Source: an uncultured Succiniclasticum sp.
GTDB taxonomy: Bacteria > Bacillota > Negativicutes > Acidaminococcales > Acidaminococcaceae
Length of the DNA stretch: 64,000 bases
Assembly: GCA_900544275.1 (NCBI GenBank)
Contig: UQUU01000003.1
Coordinates: forward strand, 203,467-267,466
Direction: 5' to 3'
The notes beneath the pieces were generated by a model. The model was not told the DNA's origin, did no database searches, and saw only the letters and a list, made by a program, of their open reading frames with translations. The position numbers and the translations under genes were made by a program. How positions within the stretch are numbered: the first letter of the stretch is position 1; the number at the start of each line of letters is the position of its first letter. Below, piece after piece: positions 49,672 through 59,579 of this stretch.

Positions 49672-52317
49672 ATGACTGCAGAGCATACGATTCCAAAAAC
49701 TTATGATCCCGCTTCCGTAGAGAAAAAATGGTATCAGTATTGGGAGGAAAACCATTTGTTCCATGCGGAACCGGCTAAAAAGCCGTTTACGATCGTGATC
49801 CCGCCGCCGAATATTACCGGGCAGCTGCATATGGGACACGCACTGGACAATACCTTACAGGACATCCTGATCCGCTGGCATCGTATGCTGGGGGACAATA
49901 CGGTCTGGTTCCCCGGGTATGATCATGCCGGTCTGGCCACGCAGATCAAAGTGGAAGAAGAACTGAAGAAAAATGAGGGACTGACCCGCTATGACCTGGG
50001 CCGGGAGGAATTTCTTAAAAGGGTCTGGCAGTGGAAAGAACAATATAGCGACCGTATCATCAACCAGCTGAAATGCCTGGGTATTTCCTGTGACTGGGAC
50101 CGGATCCGCTTTACTATGGATGAAGGCTGCTCTAAAGCGGTGCGGGAGGTTTTCGTTTCGCTTTATGAAAAAGGCCTGATTTATCGGGGTACCCGCATTA
50201 CCAACTGGTGCGTGCATTGCAATACGGCGTTGAGCGATATTGAAGTGGAACATAAGGATGACGAAGGCCATCTTTGGTATATCAAGTATCCGGTAGCAGG
50301 TAAACCGGATACCTTCCTGACCATTGCTACCAGCCGTCCTGAGACCATACCCGGCGATACGGCGGTGGCCGTCAATCCGAAAGATGCGCGGTATGGTCAT
50401 TTGGTGGGCGAAAAAGTCGTCCTGCCCATTATGAACCGGGAGCTTCCCATTATTGCCGATAATTATGTCGATACGGAGTTTGGCACCGGGGCCGTAAAGA
50501 TTACGCCGGCGCATGATCCGAACGACTACGAAATGGGACAGCGGCAGCATCTGGATACGATCGTGGTGATTGATAAAGACGGTAAAATGACGGAAGATGC
50601 CGGCCCCTATGCAGGGCAGGAACGCTATGAATGCCGTAAGAACATCATCAAAGATCTGAATGCCATGGGGCTTCTGGTAAAAATTGAAGAATGCCCGCAC
50701 TCGGTCGGTCATTGTCAGCGTTGCGGCAGTCCCATCGAGGCGTTGATTTCCACCCAGTGGTTTGTAAAAATGGAGCCTTTGCTGAAAGCCGCTACGGAAT
50801 GTGTCAAAGACGGCCGTACGCAGTTTGTACCGGAACGCTTCACTAAGAACTATCTGGGCTGGATGGAGAACATGCACGACTGGTGTATCAGCCGTCAAAT
50901 CTGGTGGGGACATCGTATCCCCGTCTGGTATTGCGATGCCTGCGGCGCGGAAATCGCCTCCCGCACGGATCTGGATAAATGTCCCCATTGCGGGAGTCCG
51001 GTGCGTCAGGATGAGGATGCGCTGGATACCTGGTTCAGTTCGGCATTGTGGCCTTTTTCCATCATGGGCTGGCCGGAAAAGAACGAGGTGCTGCAGCAAT
51101 TTTACCCCACCAGTGTTTTGGTTACAGGCTATGATATTATCTTTTTCTGGGTAGCCAGAATGCTCATCATGGGTATGGAATTTATGAAAGAAATTCCTTT
51201 TGAACGGGTATTCATCCATGGTCTGGTGCGCGACGAACAGGGCCGGAAAATGAGTAAATCCCTGGGGAACGGCATTGATCCGCTGCAAGTGATCGACCAA
51301 TATGGCTGCGATACGCTGCGTTTCATGCTGATCACCGGCAATACGCCGGGCAACGATATGCGTTTTTACTGGAACCGTGTCGAAGCCACCCGCAATTTTG
51401 CCAATAAAATCTGGAATGCCTCCCGTTTTGCTTTGATGAATTTAGAAGGCTATGACGCAGCGGCGCCCAAGGCGCCCTATGAATTGGCCGATCGGTGGAT
51501 CTTATCCCGTCTGCAGGACGTGGCCGGTGAAGTCACCGGTTTATTGGATAAATTTGAACTGGGCGAGGCAGGGCGCGCTATTTATGATTTCATTTGGGGT
51601 GAGATCTGTGATTGGTACATTGAATTGGCCAAACCCCGTTTGTATGGGAAACTGGGCGATGAAGCCCGGGCTACGGCACAGGAAGTATTGGTTACCGTAT
51701 TGACCGGCGCTATGAAATTATTGCATCCTTATATGCCGTTCATTACGGAAGAGATTTATCAGGCGCTGCCCCATGAAGGCACCAGCATCATGATCAGTTC
51801 CTGGCCCGTACCGGATACAACTTTAATAAATCCGGCTGCGGAAACCGGCATGAATGCCATTATGAGCGCCATTAAATCCATTCGTGAGATGCGCGCTCAG
51901 GTCAATGCCAATCCGGGGAAAAAAGTACCGGCTATACTGCTTGTTTCCGATGAATTGCGGACTGTAGTGGAAGATAACAGCGAATATATCCATCTTCTGG
52001 CTAATGTAGATACGTTGTCGCTTCATTCTTTAGAGGAAGCAAAACCGGAAAATGCAATGGCTTCTGTTAACGCCGGTGTGGAAGTGTATCTTCCGTTAAA
52101 AGGCCTGATCGATGTGGAACTGGAAACGGCCCGGTTAACGAAAGAATTGGCAGGGTTGGAAAAGGAATTGAAACGCGTCAGCGGGAAACTGCAAAATCAG
52201 GGATTCTTAGCGAAGGCGCCGCAGGAAGTAATAGAGAAAGAAAAAGCCAAAGCGGAAGAGTTTGCGGCTAAATCCAAGACCATAGAAGAACGGCTGGCCT
52301 ATTTGCGCACCCTCTGA
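49672..52317 (+). CDS. valS: Valyl-tRNA synthetase
   Basis: 881 residues, full length. Class I signatures HMGHALDNT (HIGH-type) and KMSKS, an editing domain (TSRPETIPGDTAVAVNP; EFGTGAVKITPAHDPNDY), a zinc-type cysteine cluster region, and the C-terminal coiled coil (about 820-881). Charges tRNA-Val. Regulated by the T-box upstream. GAGGAGG precedes the ATG. Confidence 0.98.
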   Translation: MTAEHTIPKTYDPASVEKKWYQYWEENHLFHAEPAKKPFTIVIPPPNITGQLHMGHALDNTLQDILIRWHRMLGDNTVWFPGYDHAGLATQIKVEEELKKNEGLTRYDLGREEFLKRVWQWKEQYSDRIINQLKCLGISCDWDRIRFTMDEGCSKAVREVFVSLYEKGLIYRGTRITNWCVHCNTALSDIEVEHKDDEGHLWYIKYPVAGKPDTFLTIATSRPETIPGDTAVAVNPKDARYGHLVGEKVVLPIMNRELPIIADNYVDTEFGTGAVKITPAHDPNDYEMGQRQHLDTIVVIDKDGKMTEDAGPYAGQERYECRKNIIKDLNAMGLLVKIEECPHSVGHCQRCGSPIEALISTQWFVKMEPLLKAATECVKDGRTQFVPERFTKNYLGWMENMHDWCISRQIWWGHRIPVWYCDACGAEIASRTDLDKCPHCGSPVRQDEDALDTWFSSALWPFSIMGWPEKNEVLQQFYPTSVLVTGYDIIFFWVARMLIMGMEFMKEIPFERVFIHGLVRDEQGRKMSKSLGNGIDPLQVIDQYGCDTLRFMLITGNTPGNDMRFYWNRVEATRNFANKIWNASRFALMNLEGYDAAAPKAPYELADRWILSRLQDVAGEVTGLLDKFELGEAGRAIYDFIWGEICDWYIELAKPRLYGKLGDEARATAQEVLVTVLTGAMKLLHPYMPFITEEIYQALPHEGTSIMISSWPVPDTTLINPAAETGMNAIMSAIKSIREMRAQVNANPGKKVPAILLVSDELRTVVEDNSEYIHLLANVDTLSLHSLEEAKPENAMASVNAGVEVYLPLKGLIDVELETARLTKELAGLEKELKRVSGKLQNQGFLAKAPQEVIEKEKAKAEEFAAKSKTIEERLAYLRTL

Positions 52318-52335
52318 GACGGGAAGCATCGGCTT

Positions 52336-52440
52336 GGCAATAAGTCAGATGATAATAAGTCAGATGATAATAAGTCAGATGATAATAAATCAGATGGTAA
52401 TAAATCAGATGGTAATAAATCAGGTGGCAATAAGTCAGGT
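52336..52440 (+). repeat. 15-bp tandem repeat, seven copies
   Basis: Units of the form GRTAATAARTCAGRT repeat seven times head to tail between valS and folC. Two adjacent inner copies are identical; outer copies differ by one to three bases. The length is a multiple of three and the frame is open into folC (reading xISQM-type units from TTG 52334), but there is no ribosome site for that start. Confidence 0.93.
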
Positions 52441-52474
52441 AAAGTTGATCGAACAGGACAGGAAGTACAGAGAA

Positions 52475-53770
52475 ATGAATTATGCAGAAAGTATTGCCTA
52501 TTTGGATAGCTTAGGCCAATTCGGCATCCGTCTGGGGATGGACCGGATCAAACAACTGTTGTTGGTTTTAGGGCATCCGGAAAATCAGATAAAAACCATT
52601 CATGTAGCGGGTACCAATGGCAAAGGCAGCGTGACTTCCATGGTGGCGCAGATTTTGCTGGAAGCAGGCCTCCATGTGGGAAAGTTTACTTCGCCGCATT
52701 TGGTGGCTTATAATGAACGCATTCAGTTAGATGGGCAGGATATCAGCAATGAAGAATTTGCTGCGGTCCTTACTGTTGTGCGGGATTTTGCGGAAGATCT
52801 GGTAAAGAACCGGGCCTGCGAACAGCCCACGCAGTTTGAAATTTTAACGGCGGCGGCTTTTCACTATTTTGCCCGTAAAAAAGTCGATTACGCCGTTATT
52901 GAAGTGGGCATGGGCGGGTTATGGGATTCGACTAACCTTATCAAACCCGTCGTTTCTGTCATCACTAACGTAGCGCTGGACCATACCAAGGTGCTGGGGG
53001 CTACGGTGGAAGAAATTGCGTTGCAAAAAGCCGGGATCATCAAGGAAAAAATACCGGTCCTTACGGCGGCAGAGGGAACGGCGCTGGGGCCGATACAGGT
53101 GATGAGCGCTTTTAAGCAGGCGCCGATTTATGTGTACGGGCAGTCTTTTAAGGGAACCGAGATCAGCAGCTCCATCGATGGACAAAAATTCACTCTGCAG
53201 GCGGGTACCAACTATGCCTCAGACTATGAGATCGCACTGCCTGGCCCGCATCAGATCCCGAATGCGGTGCTGGCCATCGTGGCGGCAAAAATCGTGTCCC
53301 ATCAGGATCCCCGTATTACGGAACGTCATCTTCATCTGGGGGCGGCTCATACCCGCTGGCCTGGACGACTGGAAAAAATCGCTTCTGCTCCTGATGTGAT
53401 TTTGGACGGCGCCCATAATCCTAACGGTGCGCTTGCGTTGCGGGCGGCATTAGACAAATTTTATCCCGGGAAAAAAGTACACTTTATTTTTGGCATGATG
53501 GGGGATAAAGATATGGACGAAGTGATCCGGATTCTTATTCGCCCTGCTGATAAGGTGTATACCGTACGGGCAGATGCGGGGGCGCGGGCCGCGGAAGCGG
53601 AACTGCTGGCTGAGCGGATCGGCAGCCAGGCCCTGCCGCAAACTTCTCTGTGGGACGCGTATGAGGCTGCCTGTGCAGATGCGGCAGGCAAAGAAGAACC
53701 GGTTTGCCTTTGCGGTTCTTTATACCTGGTAGGAACGTTTAAAAGTTTGCAGGAGCAGCATAAGCAATAA
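52475..53770 (+). CDS. folC: Folylpolyglutamate synthase / dihydrofolate synthase
   Basis: 431 residues. P-loop GTNGKGSV, the FTSPHLV-YNERI block, E(V)GMGG-WDSTN, and the C-terminal Mur-ligase-like domain with LDGAHNPNGALAL. Adds glutamate to folates, and probably to dihydropteroate. ATG 52475 (MNYAESIAYLDSLG) fits the family start; upstream frame would add 47 residues encoded by the tandem repeat. valS-folC adjacency is common in Firmicutes. Confidence 0.95.
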   Translation: MNYAESIAYLDSLGQFGIRLGMDRIKQLLLVLGHPENQIKTIHVAGTNGKGSVTSMVAQILLEAGLHVGKFTSPHLVAYNERIQLDGQDISNEEFAAVLTVVRDFAEDLVKNRACEQPTQFEILTAAAFHYFARKKVDYAVIEVGMGGLWDSTNLIKPVVSVITNVALDHTKVLGATVEEIALQKAGIIKEKIPVLTAAEGTALGPIQVMSAFKQAPIYVYGQSFKGTEISSSIDGQKFTLQAGTNYASDYEIALPGPHQIPNAVLAIVAAKIVSHQDPRITERHLHLGAAHTRWPGRLEKIASAPDVILDGAHNPNGALALRAALDKFYPGKKVHFIFGMMGDKDMDEVIRILIRPADKVYTVRADAGARAAEAELLAERIGSQALPQTSLWDAYEAACADAAGKEEPVCLCGSLYLVGTFKSLQEQHKQ

Positions 53771-53916
53771 GCGGACAGACTTTGCAGATCGGTTAGAGGG
53801 AGAGCTGAAGCGGCACACTGCTTTGCGCAGGGCTGTGGTAAAATACAAAGCGACGTAAATACCGAAGGGCGAACTGACAGAAGAAAAATTAACGGAACCG
53901 GCAAAGGATCGTTTTA

Positions 53917-55203
53917 ATGAAAGAAAAAATGTCTTTTCTGAAAAAAGAATATGGTGGTATGCAGGGACTTCTCTTATTGACGACGGCCTGCATTCCTTTT
54001 GATCAGACACTTTTGAGCGTAATGCTGCTCCTTACTTTACTCTATGGTTTGTTTCTTGCCCGGAAAGAAAGCAAGGAAGGAAACGCGGCTTACGGAGAGG
54101 AACGCGTCTGGCCTCTTTTCCTTAAAACCGTTTTGCTTTTTTTATTGGTGACAGGGTATATTTCTTTGCATAATCCGCTGATAAAAGAAAAAACTGCCTG
54201 CTATTTTAATTTTTTTTATGTGGTGGGGCAATATGTTGCCACTGTCTGGCTTTTTACCCGCTTTGGACAAAAATTTAAAGGACAGTCGTTTGTTGTCCGG
54301 GTCATGATTATTTTGGGCATCACAGCGCTGATCTCCGTTGCGGGAGGTATCGGACAGCATTATTTCGGGGGCGCGACAGAGGCCGTCTGGGTGGATAAAG
54401 AGGCTAATCCGTTGCTGCGGAACCGGGTCTATTCTACCTGGGAAAACCCCAATATATTTGCCGGTTATTTATGTGTGGTGGCGGCTTTCCTGATGGGATT
54501 TATCGGCGTAGAAAAAAAATCCCGCCGCCGATGGCTCCTGTTTGGTTTTTTGCTGTTGGTAGTGGTATGTGAAGTGTTTACTTTTTCCCGGGGCTTTTGG
54601 GCGGCTATGGGAGTAGAACTTGTTTTGTTCGTGTTATGTTTCTACCGCAAAGGGATTTTTTATCTTCTGGGCGTATTGGCTGCTGGAGCCGCGCTTGCGG
54701 GTCCTGTCGTCTGGCAAAGGCTGGCCACGCTGCAAAATGTGATGGAGGATTCCTCGGCTGCGCTGCGTTTCGGCTATATGGAAATTGCCCAGGCTATTAT
54801 TACAGATCACCCCTGGGGGATCGGCTGGTATAATTATCGCTATATTTTCCCGGAATATGATTACTATTTAAAAGACCCTAACGTGATTATGTATCACAGT
54901 CATAATTTATTTTTAAATATTACCGCAGAGTTGGGTTTTCAGGGACTGTTGCTTTTTTTACTGGCCTGGGGCGCCTTGATTTATTTTGCGCTGCGTCTGT
55001 CTAAGAAAGGCGGCTGCCCCTGGCTGCAGGCGGTAGGGCAGGGGTATCTGCTGATGTCCGCGGGGATTTTTATAGGCGGCCTGGGGGATCATATCCTTTT
55101 TAACGTGCGGATGGGGGTTTTATTTTGGCTTTTGAACACTTTGGTCATTTTGTGCCTTCAACATAATCAATCCGGTGGTGAACAAATACGCAAACGGGAA
55201 TAA
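53917..55203 (+). CDS. O-antigen ligase-like polysaccharide ligase/polymerase
   Basis: 428 residues, about ten to twelve membrane helices with one larger outside loop. The loop and its surroundings (W-NPNIFAGYL, FTFSRG-W, GIGWYNY, and YHSHNLFLNITAELGF) match the Wzy/WaaL/O-antigen ligase family. The HSHN-L motif carries the catalytic His. It would join or polymerise lipid-linked glycans outside the membrane, consistent with an outer-membrane-bearing Negativicute. No glycan cluster is next to it. Confidence 0.85.
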   Translation: MKEKMSFLKKEYGGMQGLLLLTTACIPFDQTLLSVMLLLTLLYGLFLARKESKEGNAAYGEERVWPLFLKTVLLFLLVTGYISLHNPLIKEKTACYFNFFYVVGQYVATVWLFTRFGQKFKGQSFVVRVMIILGITALISVAGGIGQHYFGGATEAVWVDKEANPLLRNRVYSTWENPNIFAGYLCVVAAFLMGFIGVEKKSRRRWLLFGFLLLVVVCEVFTFSRGFWAAMGVELVLFVLCFYRKGIFYLLGVLAAGAALAGPVVWQRLATLQNVMEDSSAALRFGYMEIAQAIITDHPWGIGWYNYRYIFPEYDYYLKDPNVIMYHSHNLFLNITAELGFQGLLLFLLAWGALIYFALRLSKKGGCPWLQAVGQGYLLMSAGIFIGGLGDHILFNVRMGVLFWLLNTLVILCLQHNQSGGEQIRKRE

Positions 55204-55628
55204 TCCGGTTTAAATGATTGAATTATGTAAAGACTCTTGCGCTGCAATTTCAGAATTGGTACAATTGATACAGATTCAAGTATAGTTTTGGGAAACAATT
55301 TGAAACAGCTTAACAGAGAGTCTGCTTCAATTAGTTTGTAAAATTAATTGTACTTGATATTTTTTTGCCTGAAAATATTCGCTTTTTATATCCGGTTATG
55401 TTATAATAAGGCTAAAGGTATAAGTGATTCAAAAGACTTTACAAAAAAATCACAATTGGCCGTTGGTTAGAATGTTTTACGACCAGGGCTGTAAAAGTAG
55501 TTTTATCTGTCAACCCGGTAAATTCTTGGTTCTGTTAATCCCGAACGTTTCTTACAGGACCAGGTTTGTTTTATCCGCGGACTGTCGCGGAAATTTTCTT
55601 AATATAATTCAAGGAGGAAGGTAGAATT
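55204..55628 (+). promoter_or_regulatory. Promoter and long leader of the propionate operon
   Basis: An extended -10 (TGTTATAAT) ends at 55407, giving a leader of about 215 nt before the CoA-transferase gene. The leader can form TCCGCG/CGCGGA (55577-55593), followed by AATTTTC, near the ribosome site. I did not match it to a known riboswitch. The part before 55380 is AT-rich with no gene. Confidence 0.55.
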
Positions 55629-57161
55629 ATGGTAGGTTTAGAAGACATCAAATCTCGTATTTGCGACGCGGTGGCCGGCAAAGTACAGACTGCGGAACAG
55701 GCAGTGGAATTTATTAAAGACGACATGAATGTCGGGGTATCCGGCTTTACTCCGTCCGGTTATCCGAAAGCTCTTCCTTTAGCATTGGCGGCGAAAGTTG
55801 AAGCTGGCGCTAAAATTAAAATCAATCTGTACACCGGCGCTTCCGTAGGACCGGAATTGGACGGTGCTCTTTCTAAAGCAAATGCTCTTAATCGTCGTGC
55901 TCCTTATCAGACGAATGCTGATATGCGTAATGCCATCAACCGTGGCGCTGTGAAATATACGGAAATGCATTTGTCTATGGTTGCCCAGAATATCCGCTAT
56001 GGCTTCCTGCCCAATCGTCGTGATATTGATCTGGCCATCATTGAAGTTTGCAAAGTTATCGACTTGGGTGGTGGCAAAGTAGGTCTGATTCCCACTACTT
56101 CCATGGGTAACTCTTCTTCTTTCGTGCAGAGCGCTAAACAGGTTATCATTGAAGTAAATACCTCTCAGCCGGAAGCATTGGAAGGCATGCATGATTCCTT
56201 TGTTCCGCTGGATCCTCCCAACCGTAAACCGATCATGATCGAAAGACCGGAAGATAAAATCGGTACTCCTTATATTCCCTGCGAACTGAGTAAGGTTGTT
56301 GCCGTAGTTCCCTGTGATATTACTGACAAGACCCGCCCCTTGGGTGAAATTGATGATGACGCTAAACATATGGGTCAGAATCTGGTTCAGTTCTTTAAAG
56401 ATGAAGTGGCTGCCGGCCGTCTGCCGAAAAACCTGCTTCCTTTGCAGTCCGGTGTAGGTTCCGTTGCCAACGCTGTAATCAACGGCTTGGTTAACTCCGA
56501 CTTTGAAGACCTCACTGTTTACACAGAAGTAATCCAAGACGGTATGTTTGACCTGATCGATGCCGGCAAACTGCGCATCGCTTCCGGTACTTCTCTGAGC
56601 CCGTCTCCGGAATGCCTGAAGAAATTCTATGCGAACCTGAGCAAATATAAACCGCATCTGCTGCTCCGTCCACAGGAAATTTCCAATAATCCGGAAGTAG
56701 CCCGCCGTATTGGCGTTATCGCTATGAACACCGCTATCGAAGTTGATATTTACGGCAACGTAAACTCCACTCATATTTGCGGCAGTAAATTGATGAATGG
56801 TGTAGGCGGCTCCGGCGACTTTGCCCGCAGCGGTTTCCTGACCGTATTCTTTACCAACTCTCTGGCTAAAGGCGGCAAGATCAGCTCTGTTGTTCCGTTC
56901 TGCTCTCATATCGATCATCCGACCAACGACGTTGACGTGATCGTTTCTGAACGCGGCGTAGCGGACTTGCGCGGCTTGAGCCCGAAAGAAAGAGCCGTTC
57001 TGATTATTGATAAGATTGCGTCTCCGAAATATCAGCCCTTGTTACGGGATTATTTCACCCGCGCCTGCGAAAAGAACAACAACAGCCAGACTCCGCATTT
57101 GATGGATGAAGCATTTAGCTTCCATGTAAGATTCCTGGAAACCGGCACTATGGAAAAATAA
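55629..57161 (+). CDS. Succinate CoA-transferase (propionyl-CoA:succinate type, acetyl-CoA hydrolase family)
   Basis: 510 residues. Matches Cat1/AarC/ScpC-type transferases: GVSGFTPSGYPKALPLALA at the N-terminus, the catalytic Glu in YTEVIQDGMFD (Glu300), EVDIYGNVNSTH, and NGVGGSGDFARSG near the C-terminus. Followed by mutase, epimerase and decarboxylase, it most likely transfers CoA from propionyl-CoA to succinate, releasing propionate. Strong AAGGAGG ribosome site and codon choice typical of a highly expressed gene. Confidence 0.9.
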   Translation: MVGLEDIKSRICDAVAGKVQTAEQAVEFIKDDMNVGVSGFTPSGYPKALPLALAAKVEAGAKIKINLYTGASVGPELDGALSKANALNRRAPYQTNADMRNAINRGAVKYTEMHLSMVAQNIRYGFLPNRRDIDLAIIEVCKVIDLGGGKVGLIPTTSMGNSSSFVQSAKQVIIEVNTSQPEALEGMHDSFVPLDPPNRKPIMIERPEDKIGTPYIPCELSKVVAVVPCDITDKTRPLGEIDDDAKHMGQNLVQFFKDEVAAGRLPKNLLPLQSGVGSVANAVINGLVNSDFEDLTVYTEVIQDGMFDLIDAGKLRIASGTSLSPSPECLKKFYANLSKYKPHLLLRPQEISNNPEVARRIGVIAMNTAIEVDIYGNVNSTHICGSKLMNGVGGSGDFARSGFLTVFFTNSLAKGGKISSVVPFCSHIDHPTNDVDVIVSERGVADLRGLSPKERAVLIIDKIASPKYQPLLRDYFTRACEKNNNSQTPHLMDEAFSFHVRFLETGTMEK

Positions 57162-57207
57162 TCAGGCGGAAACTTGAATTATTATGTAAAAAGGTTTACA
57201 ATATGTT

Positions 57208-57241
57208 ATCGAAAGAGGTTGCTCTCACGACCTCTTTCGAT
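57208..57241 (+). other. Intercistronic hairpin after the CoA-transferase gene
   Basis: ATCGAAAGAGGT/ACCTCTTTCGAT perfect 12-bp stem with a 10-nt loop and no T-run. Confidence 0.7.
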
Positions 57242-57395
57242 TCCAAGATAAGCAAGTGCAATTAGTAAGTGTTTTTTGTTGACACGATCCGATGGGATCT
57301 TGCCATATAACCGTCTACGACGGGCACTCTCACCATAATGCGGAAATGTCCACTCTGCGTTATGAAAAGATTAATATTTTAAGGAGGATTTGAGA

Positions 57396-59045
57396 ATGGC
57401 AAATGAAACTCTGAAAGTGGGATTTGACGCATACATGGCCGACGCCGATGCAAAATGTCAAAAATTCCCCGAACGTGCAAACCTGGAACCCAACCGTCTG
57501 TACACTCCGTTGGATGTTGAAGGCTTTGATTATGAAAAGGATCTGGGCTTCCCGGGACAATATCCTTTCACCCGTGGCGTTCAGCCTACCATGTACCGTG
57601 GCAAATTCTGGACCATGCGTATGTATGCCGGCTTCTCCACTGCTGAAGAATCCAACAAACGTTATCGCTACCTGTTAGCTAACGGTGGTAGCGGTCTGTC
57701 CTGCGCATTTGACCTGCCGACCCAGATCGGTTATGATTCCACCGATCCGATGGCGGAAGGCGAAGTTGGTAAAGTAGGTGTAGCTATCGACTCTCTGGCT
57801 GATATGGAAATTCTGTTTGACCAGATTCAGTTAGATAAGGTTTCCACCTCTATGACTATCAATGCTCCTGCTTCCGTACTGCTGTGCATGTATATTGCAG
57901 TAGCTAAAAAACAGGGCGTTCCGGTTGACGCACTGCGCGGCACCATTCAGAATGATATTCTGAAAGAATATGCGGCTCGCGGCACCTACATTTTCCCGCC
58001 GAAGCCCTCTATGCGTTTGATCACCAACATTTTTGAATACTGCTCCAAATATGTACCGAAATGGAACACCATCTCCATCTCCGGTTACCACATCCGTGAA
58101 GCCGGTTCTACCGCTTCTCAGGAAATCGCTTTCACCATCGCTGACGGCATTGCTTATGTAGAAGCTGCTATTAAAGCCGGTATGGACGTTGACGCTTTCG
58201 CCGGCCGTCTGTCCTTCTTCTGGAACGCTCACAACAACGTATTGGAAGAAGTTGCTAAATTCCGTGCTTCCCGTCGCGTATGGGCTAAAGTTATGAAAGA
58301 ACGCTTTGGCGCAAAGAAACCGAAATCCATGATGCTGCGTGTACATACTCAGACCGCAGGTTCCATGCTGACCGCTCAGCAGCCTAACAACAACATCGTT
58401 CGTGTTGCGTTACAGACTGCAGCAGCTGTTATGGGTGGCACCCAGTCTCTGCACACCAACTCCAAAGACGAAGCGCTGGCTCTGCCGACCACTGAATCCG
58501 TAACCATCGCTCTGCGTACTCAGCAGATCGTAGCTTACGAATCCGGCCTGGCTGACACCATCGATCCGTTGGGTGGTTCCTACTATGTAGAAGCTCTGAC
58601 CAACAAGATTGAAAAAGAAGCCTGGGACTACATCAATAAGATCGACGAAATCGGTGGCGCACCGGAAGCTATTGCTAAGGGCTACATCCAGAAAGAAATT
58701 CAGGATTCCGCTTACAAATGGCAGATGGATATCGAAGCCGGACGTCGCATCATCGTTGGCGTTAACAAATTTACCCAGGAAGAAGAACCTCCGAAAAACC
58801 TGCTGCGCGTAGACGGTTCCGTAGGCAAACTGCAGGCTGAAAAGATTGCTAAAGTAAAAGCTACCCGCGATAACGCCCGCGTTGAAAAATCGCTGGCTGC
58901 TTTGGAAAAAGCTTGTGGCGAGCCCGAATCTACCAACCTGATTCCTTTCATTCTGGAAGCTGTTGAAGCGTATGCAACTGAAGGCGAAATCTGCGGTGTA
59001 ATGCGTAAAGTATTCGGCGAATTTAAAGCCCATACTGCATTATAA
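57396..59045 (+). CDS. Methylmalonyl-CoA mutase, large (catalytic) subunit
   Basis: 549 residues with the TIM-barrel substrate domain only. Marks include PGQYPFTRGVQPTMYRGKFWTMR at the start, NGGSGLSCAFDLPTQIGYDS, RGTIQNDILKEYAARGTYIFPP, and the SQLDRTQTAGSML-like segment VHTQTAGSMLTAQQP. The B12-binding domain is missing and is encoded separately just downstream. Interconverts succinyl-CoA and (R)-methylmalonyl-CoA. ATG 57396 follows AAGGAGGA. Confidence 0.95.
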   Translation: MANETLKVGFDAYMADADAKCQKFPERANLEPNRLYTPLDVEGFDYEKDLGFPGQYPFTRGVQPTMYRGKFWTMRMYAGFSTAEESNKRYRYLLANGGSGLSCAFDLPTQIGYDSTDPMAEGEVGKVGVAIDSLADMEILFDQIQLDKVSTSMTINAPASVLLCMYIAVAKKQGVPVDALRGTIQNDILKEYAARGTYIFPPKPSMRLITNIFEYCSKYVPKWNTISISGYHIREAGSTASQEIAFTIADGIAYVEAAIKAGMDVDAFAGRLSFFWNAHNNVLEEVAKFRASRRVWAKVMKERFGAKKPKSMMLRVHTQTAGSMLTAQQPNNNIVRVALQTAAAVMGGTQSLHTNSKDEALALPTTESVTIALRTQQIVAYESGLADTIDPLGGSYYVEALTNKIEKEAWDYINKIDEIGGAPEAIAKGYIQKEIQDSAYKWQMDIEAGRRIIVGVNKFTQEEEPPKNLLRVDGSVGKLQAEKIAKVKATRDNARVEKSLAALEKACGEPESTNLIPFILEAVEAYATEGEICGVMRKVFGEFKAHTAL

Positions 59046-59100
59046 TTTCACATAATTCACTTCAAAATTTACAACCTAATTTATACGGAGGTAATGATAA

Positions 59101-59490
59101 ATGGCTAACATTAAAGTATTAGTTGCAAAACCGGGTCTGGATGGACATGACCGCGGTGCAAAAGTTGTGGCTCGTGCGTTGCGCGACGCAGGCTTTGAAG
59201 TTATTTATACCGGTATTCGTCTGACCCCGGAACAGATCGCAGAAGCTGCTCTGCAGGACGACGTTAACGTTGTGGCTCTGAGCTTATTGTCCGGCGCTCA
59301 CAACACCTTGTTCCCGAAAGTGGTTGAACTGTTAAAAGAAAAAGGCATGAAAGACGTTCTGGTTATTGGCGGCGGTGTTATCCCTGAGGCCGATATTGCC
59401 GGGCTGAAAGCTGCCGGCATTGCTGAAGTATTCACTCCCGGCACCCCGACCACTAAGGTTGTTGACTTTATCAAAGCAAACGTAAAGTAA
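59101..59490 (+). CDS. Methylmalonyl-CoA mutase, small (cobalamin-binding) subunit
   Basis: 129 residues forming just the B12-binding Rossmann domain. Base-off/His-on motif DxHxxG at residues 14-19 (DGHDRG), then SLLSGAH and VIGGGVIPEAD. Pairs with the large subunit 55 bp upstream. This separate small-subunit form occurs in various archaea and anaerobic bacteria; the fused or alpha/beta forms are more familiar. Confidence 0.96.
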   Translation: MANIKVLVAKPGLDGHDRGAKVVARALRDAGFEVIYTGIRLTPEQIAEAALQDDVNVVALSLLSGAHNTLFPKVVELLKEKGMKDVLVIGGGVIPEADIAGLKAAGIAEVFTPGTPTTKVVDFIKANVK

Positions 59491-59510
59491 TGAGTTTTTA
59501 ATCGTAAAGA

Positions 59511-59535
59511 TGCAGGCCGGATTTTCCGGCTTGCA
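59511..59535 (+). other. Intercistronic hairpin between small mutase subunit and meaB
   Basis: TGCAGGCCGGA/TCCGGCTTGCA imperfect stem with a short T loop; no clear T-run. Confidence 0.6.
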
Positions 59536-59579
59536 CCTTTCCCTATTATTGTCAACAAGGCGGTGTAAAGGTATAAGCT

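Noticed and set aside
49855..51300. Open frame of 481 codons on the minus strand inside valS
   Set aside because: It lies fully antisense to a well-supported essential gene, has no ribosome site or recognisable motif, and mirrors the codon bias of valS.
52336..52440. Short regular repeats that might be a CRISPR array
   Set aside because: The units are contiguous 15-mers with no unique spacers and no cas genes, so this is a simple tandem repeat.
55779..56918. Open frame of 379 codons on the minus strand inside the CoA-transferase gene
   Set aside because: Shadow of a highly codon-biased gene; no start signal and no family resemblance.
57270..57310. Internal promoter TTGACA before the mutase large subunit
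   Set aside because: A TTGACA is present, but the nearest -10-like sequence is at 21-bp spacing, too far for a confident call.
57396..59045. Methylmalonyl-CoA mutase truncated at the C-terminus
   Set aside because: The missing cobalamin domain is encoded intact by the next gene, so this is the two-subunit form and not a broken gene.
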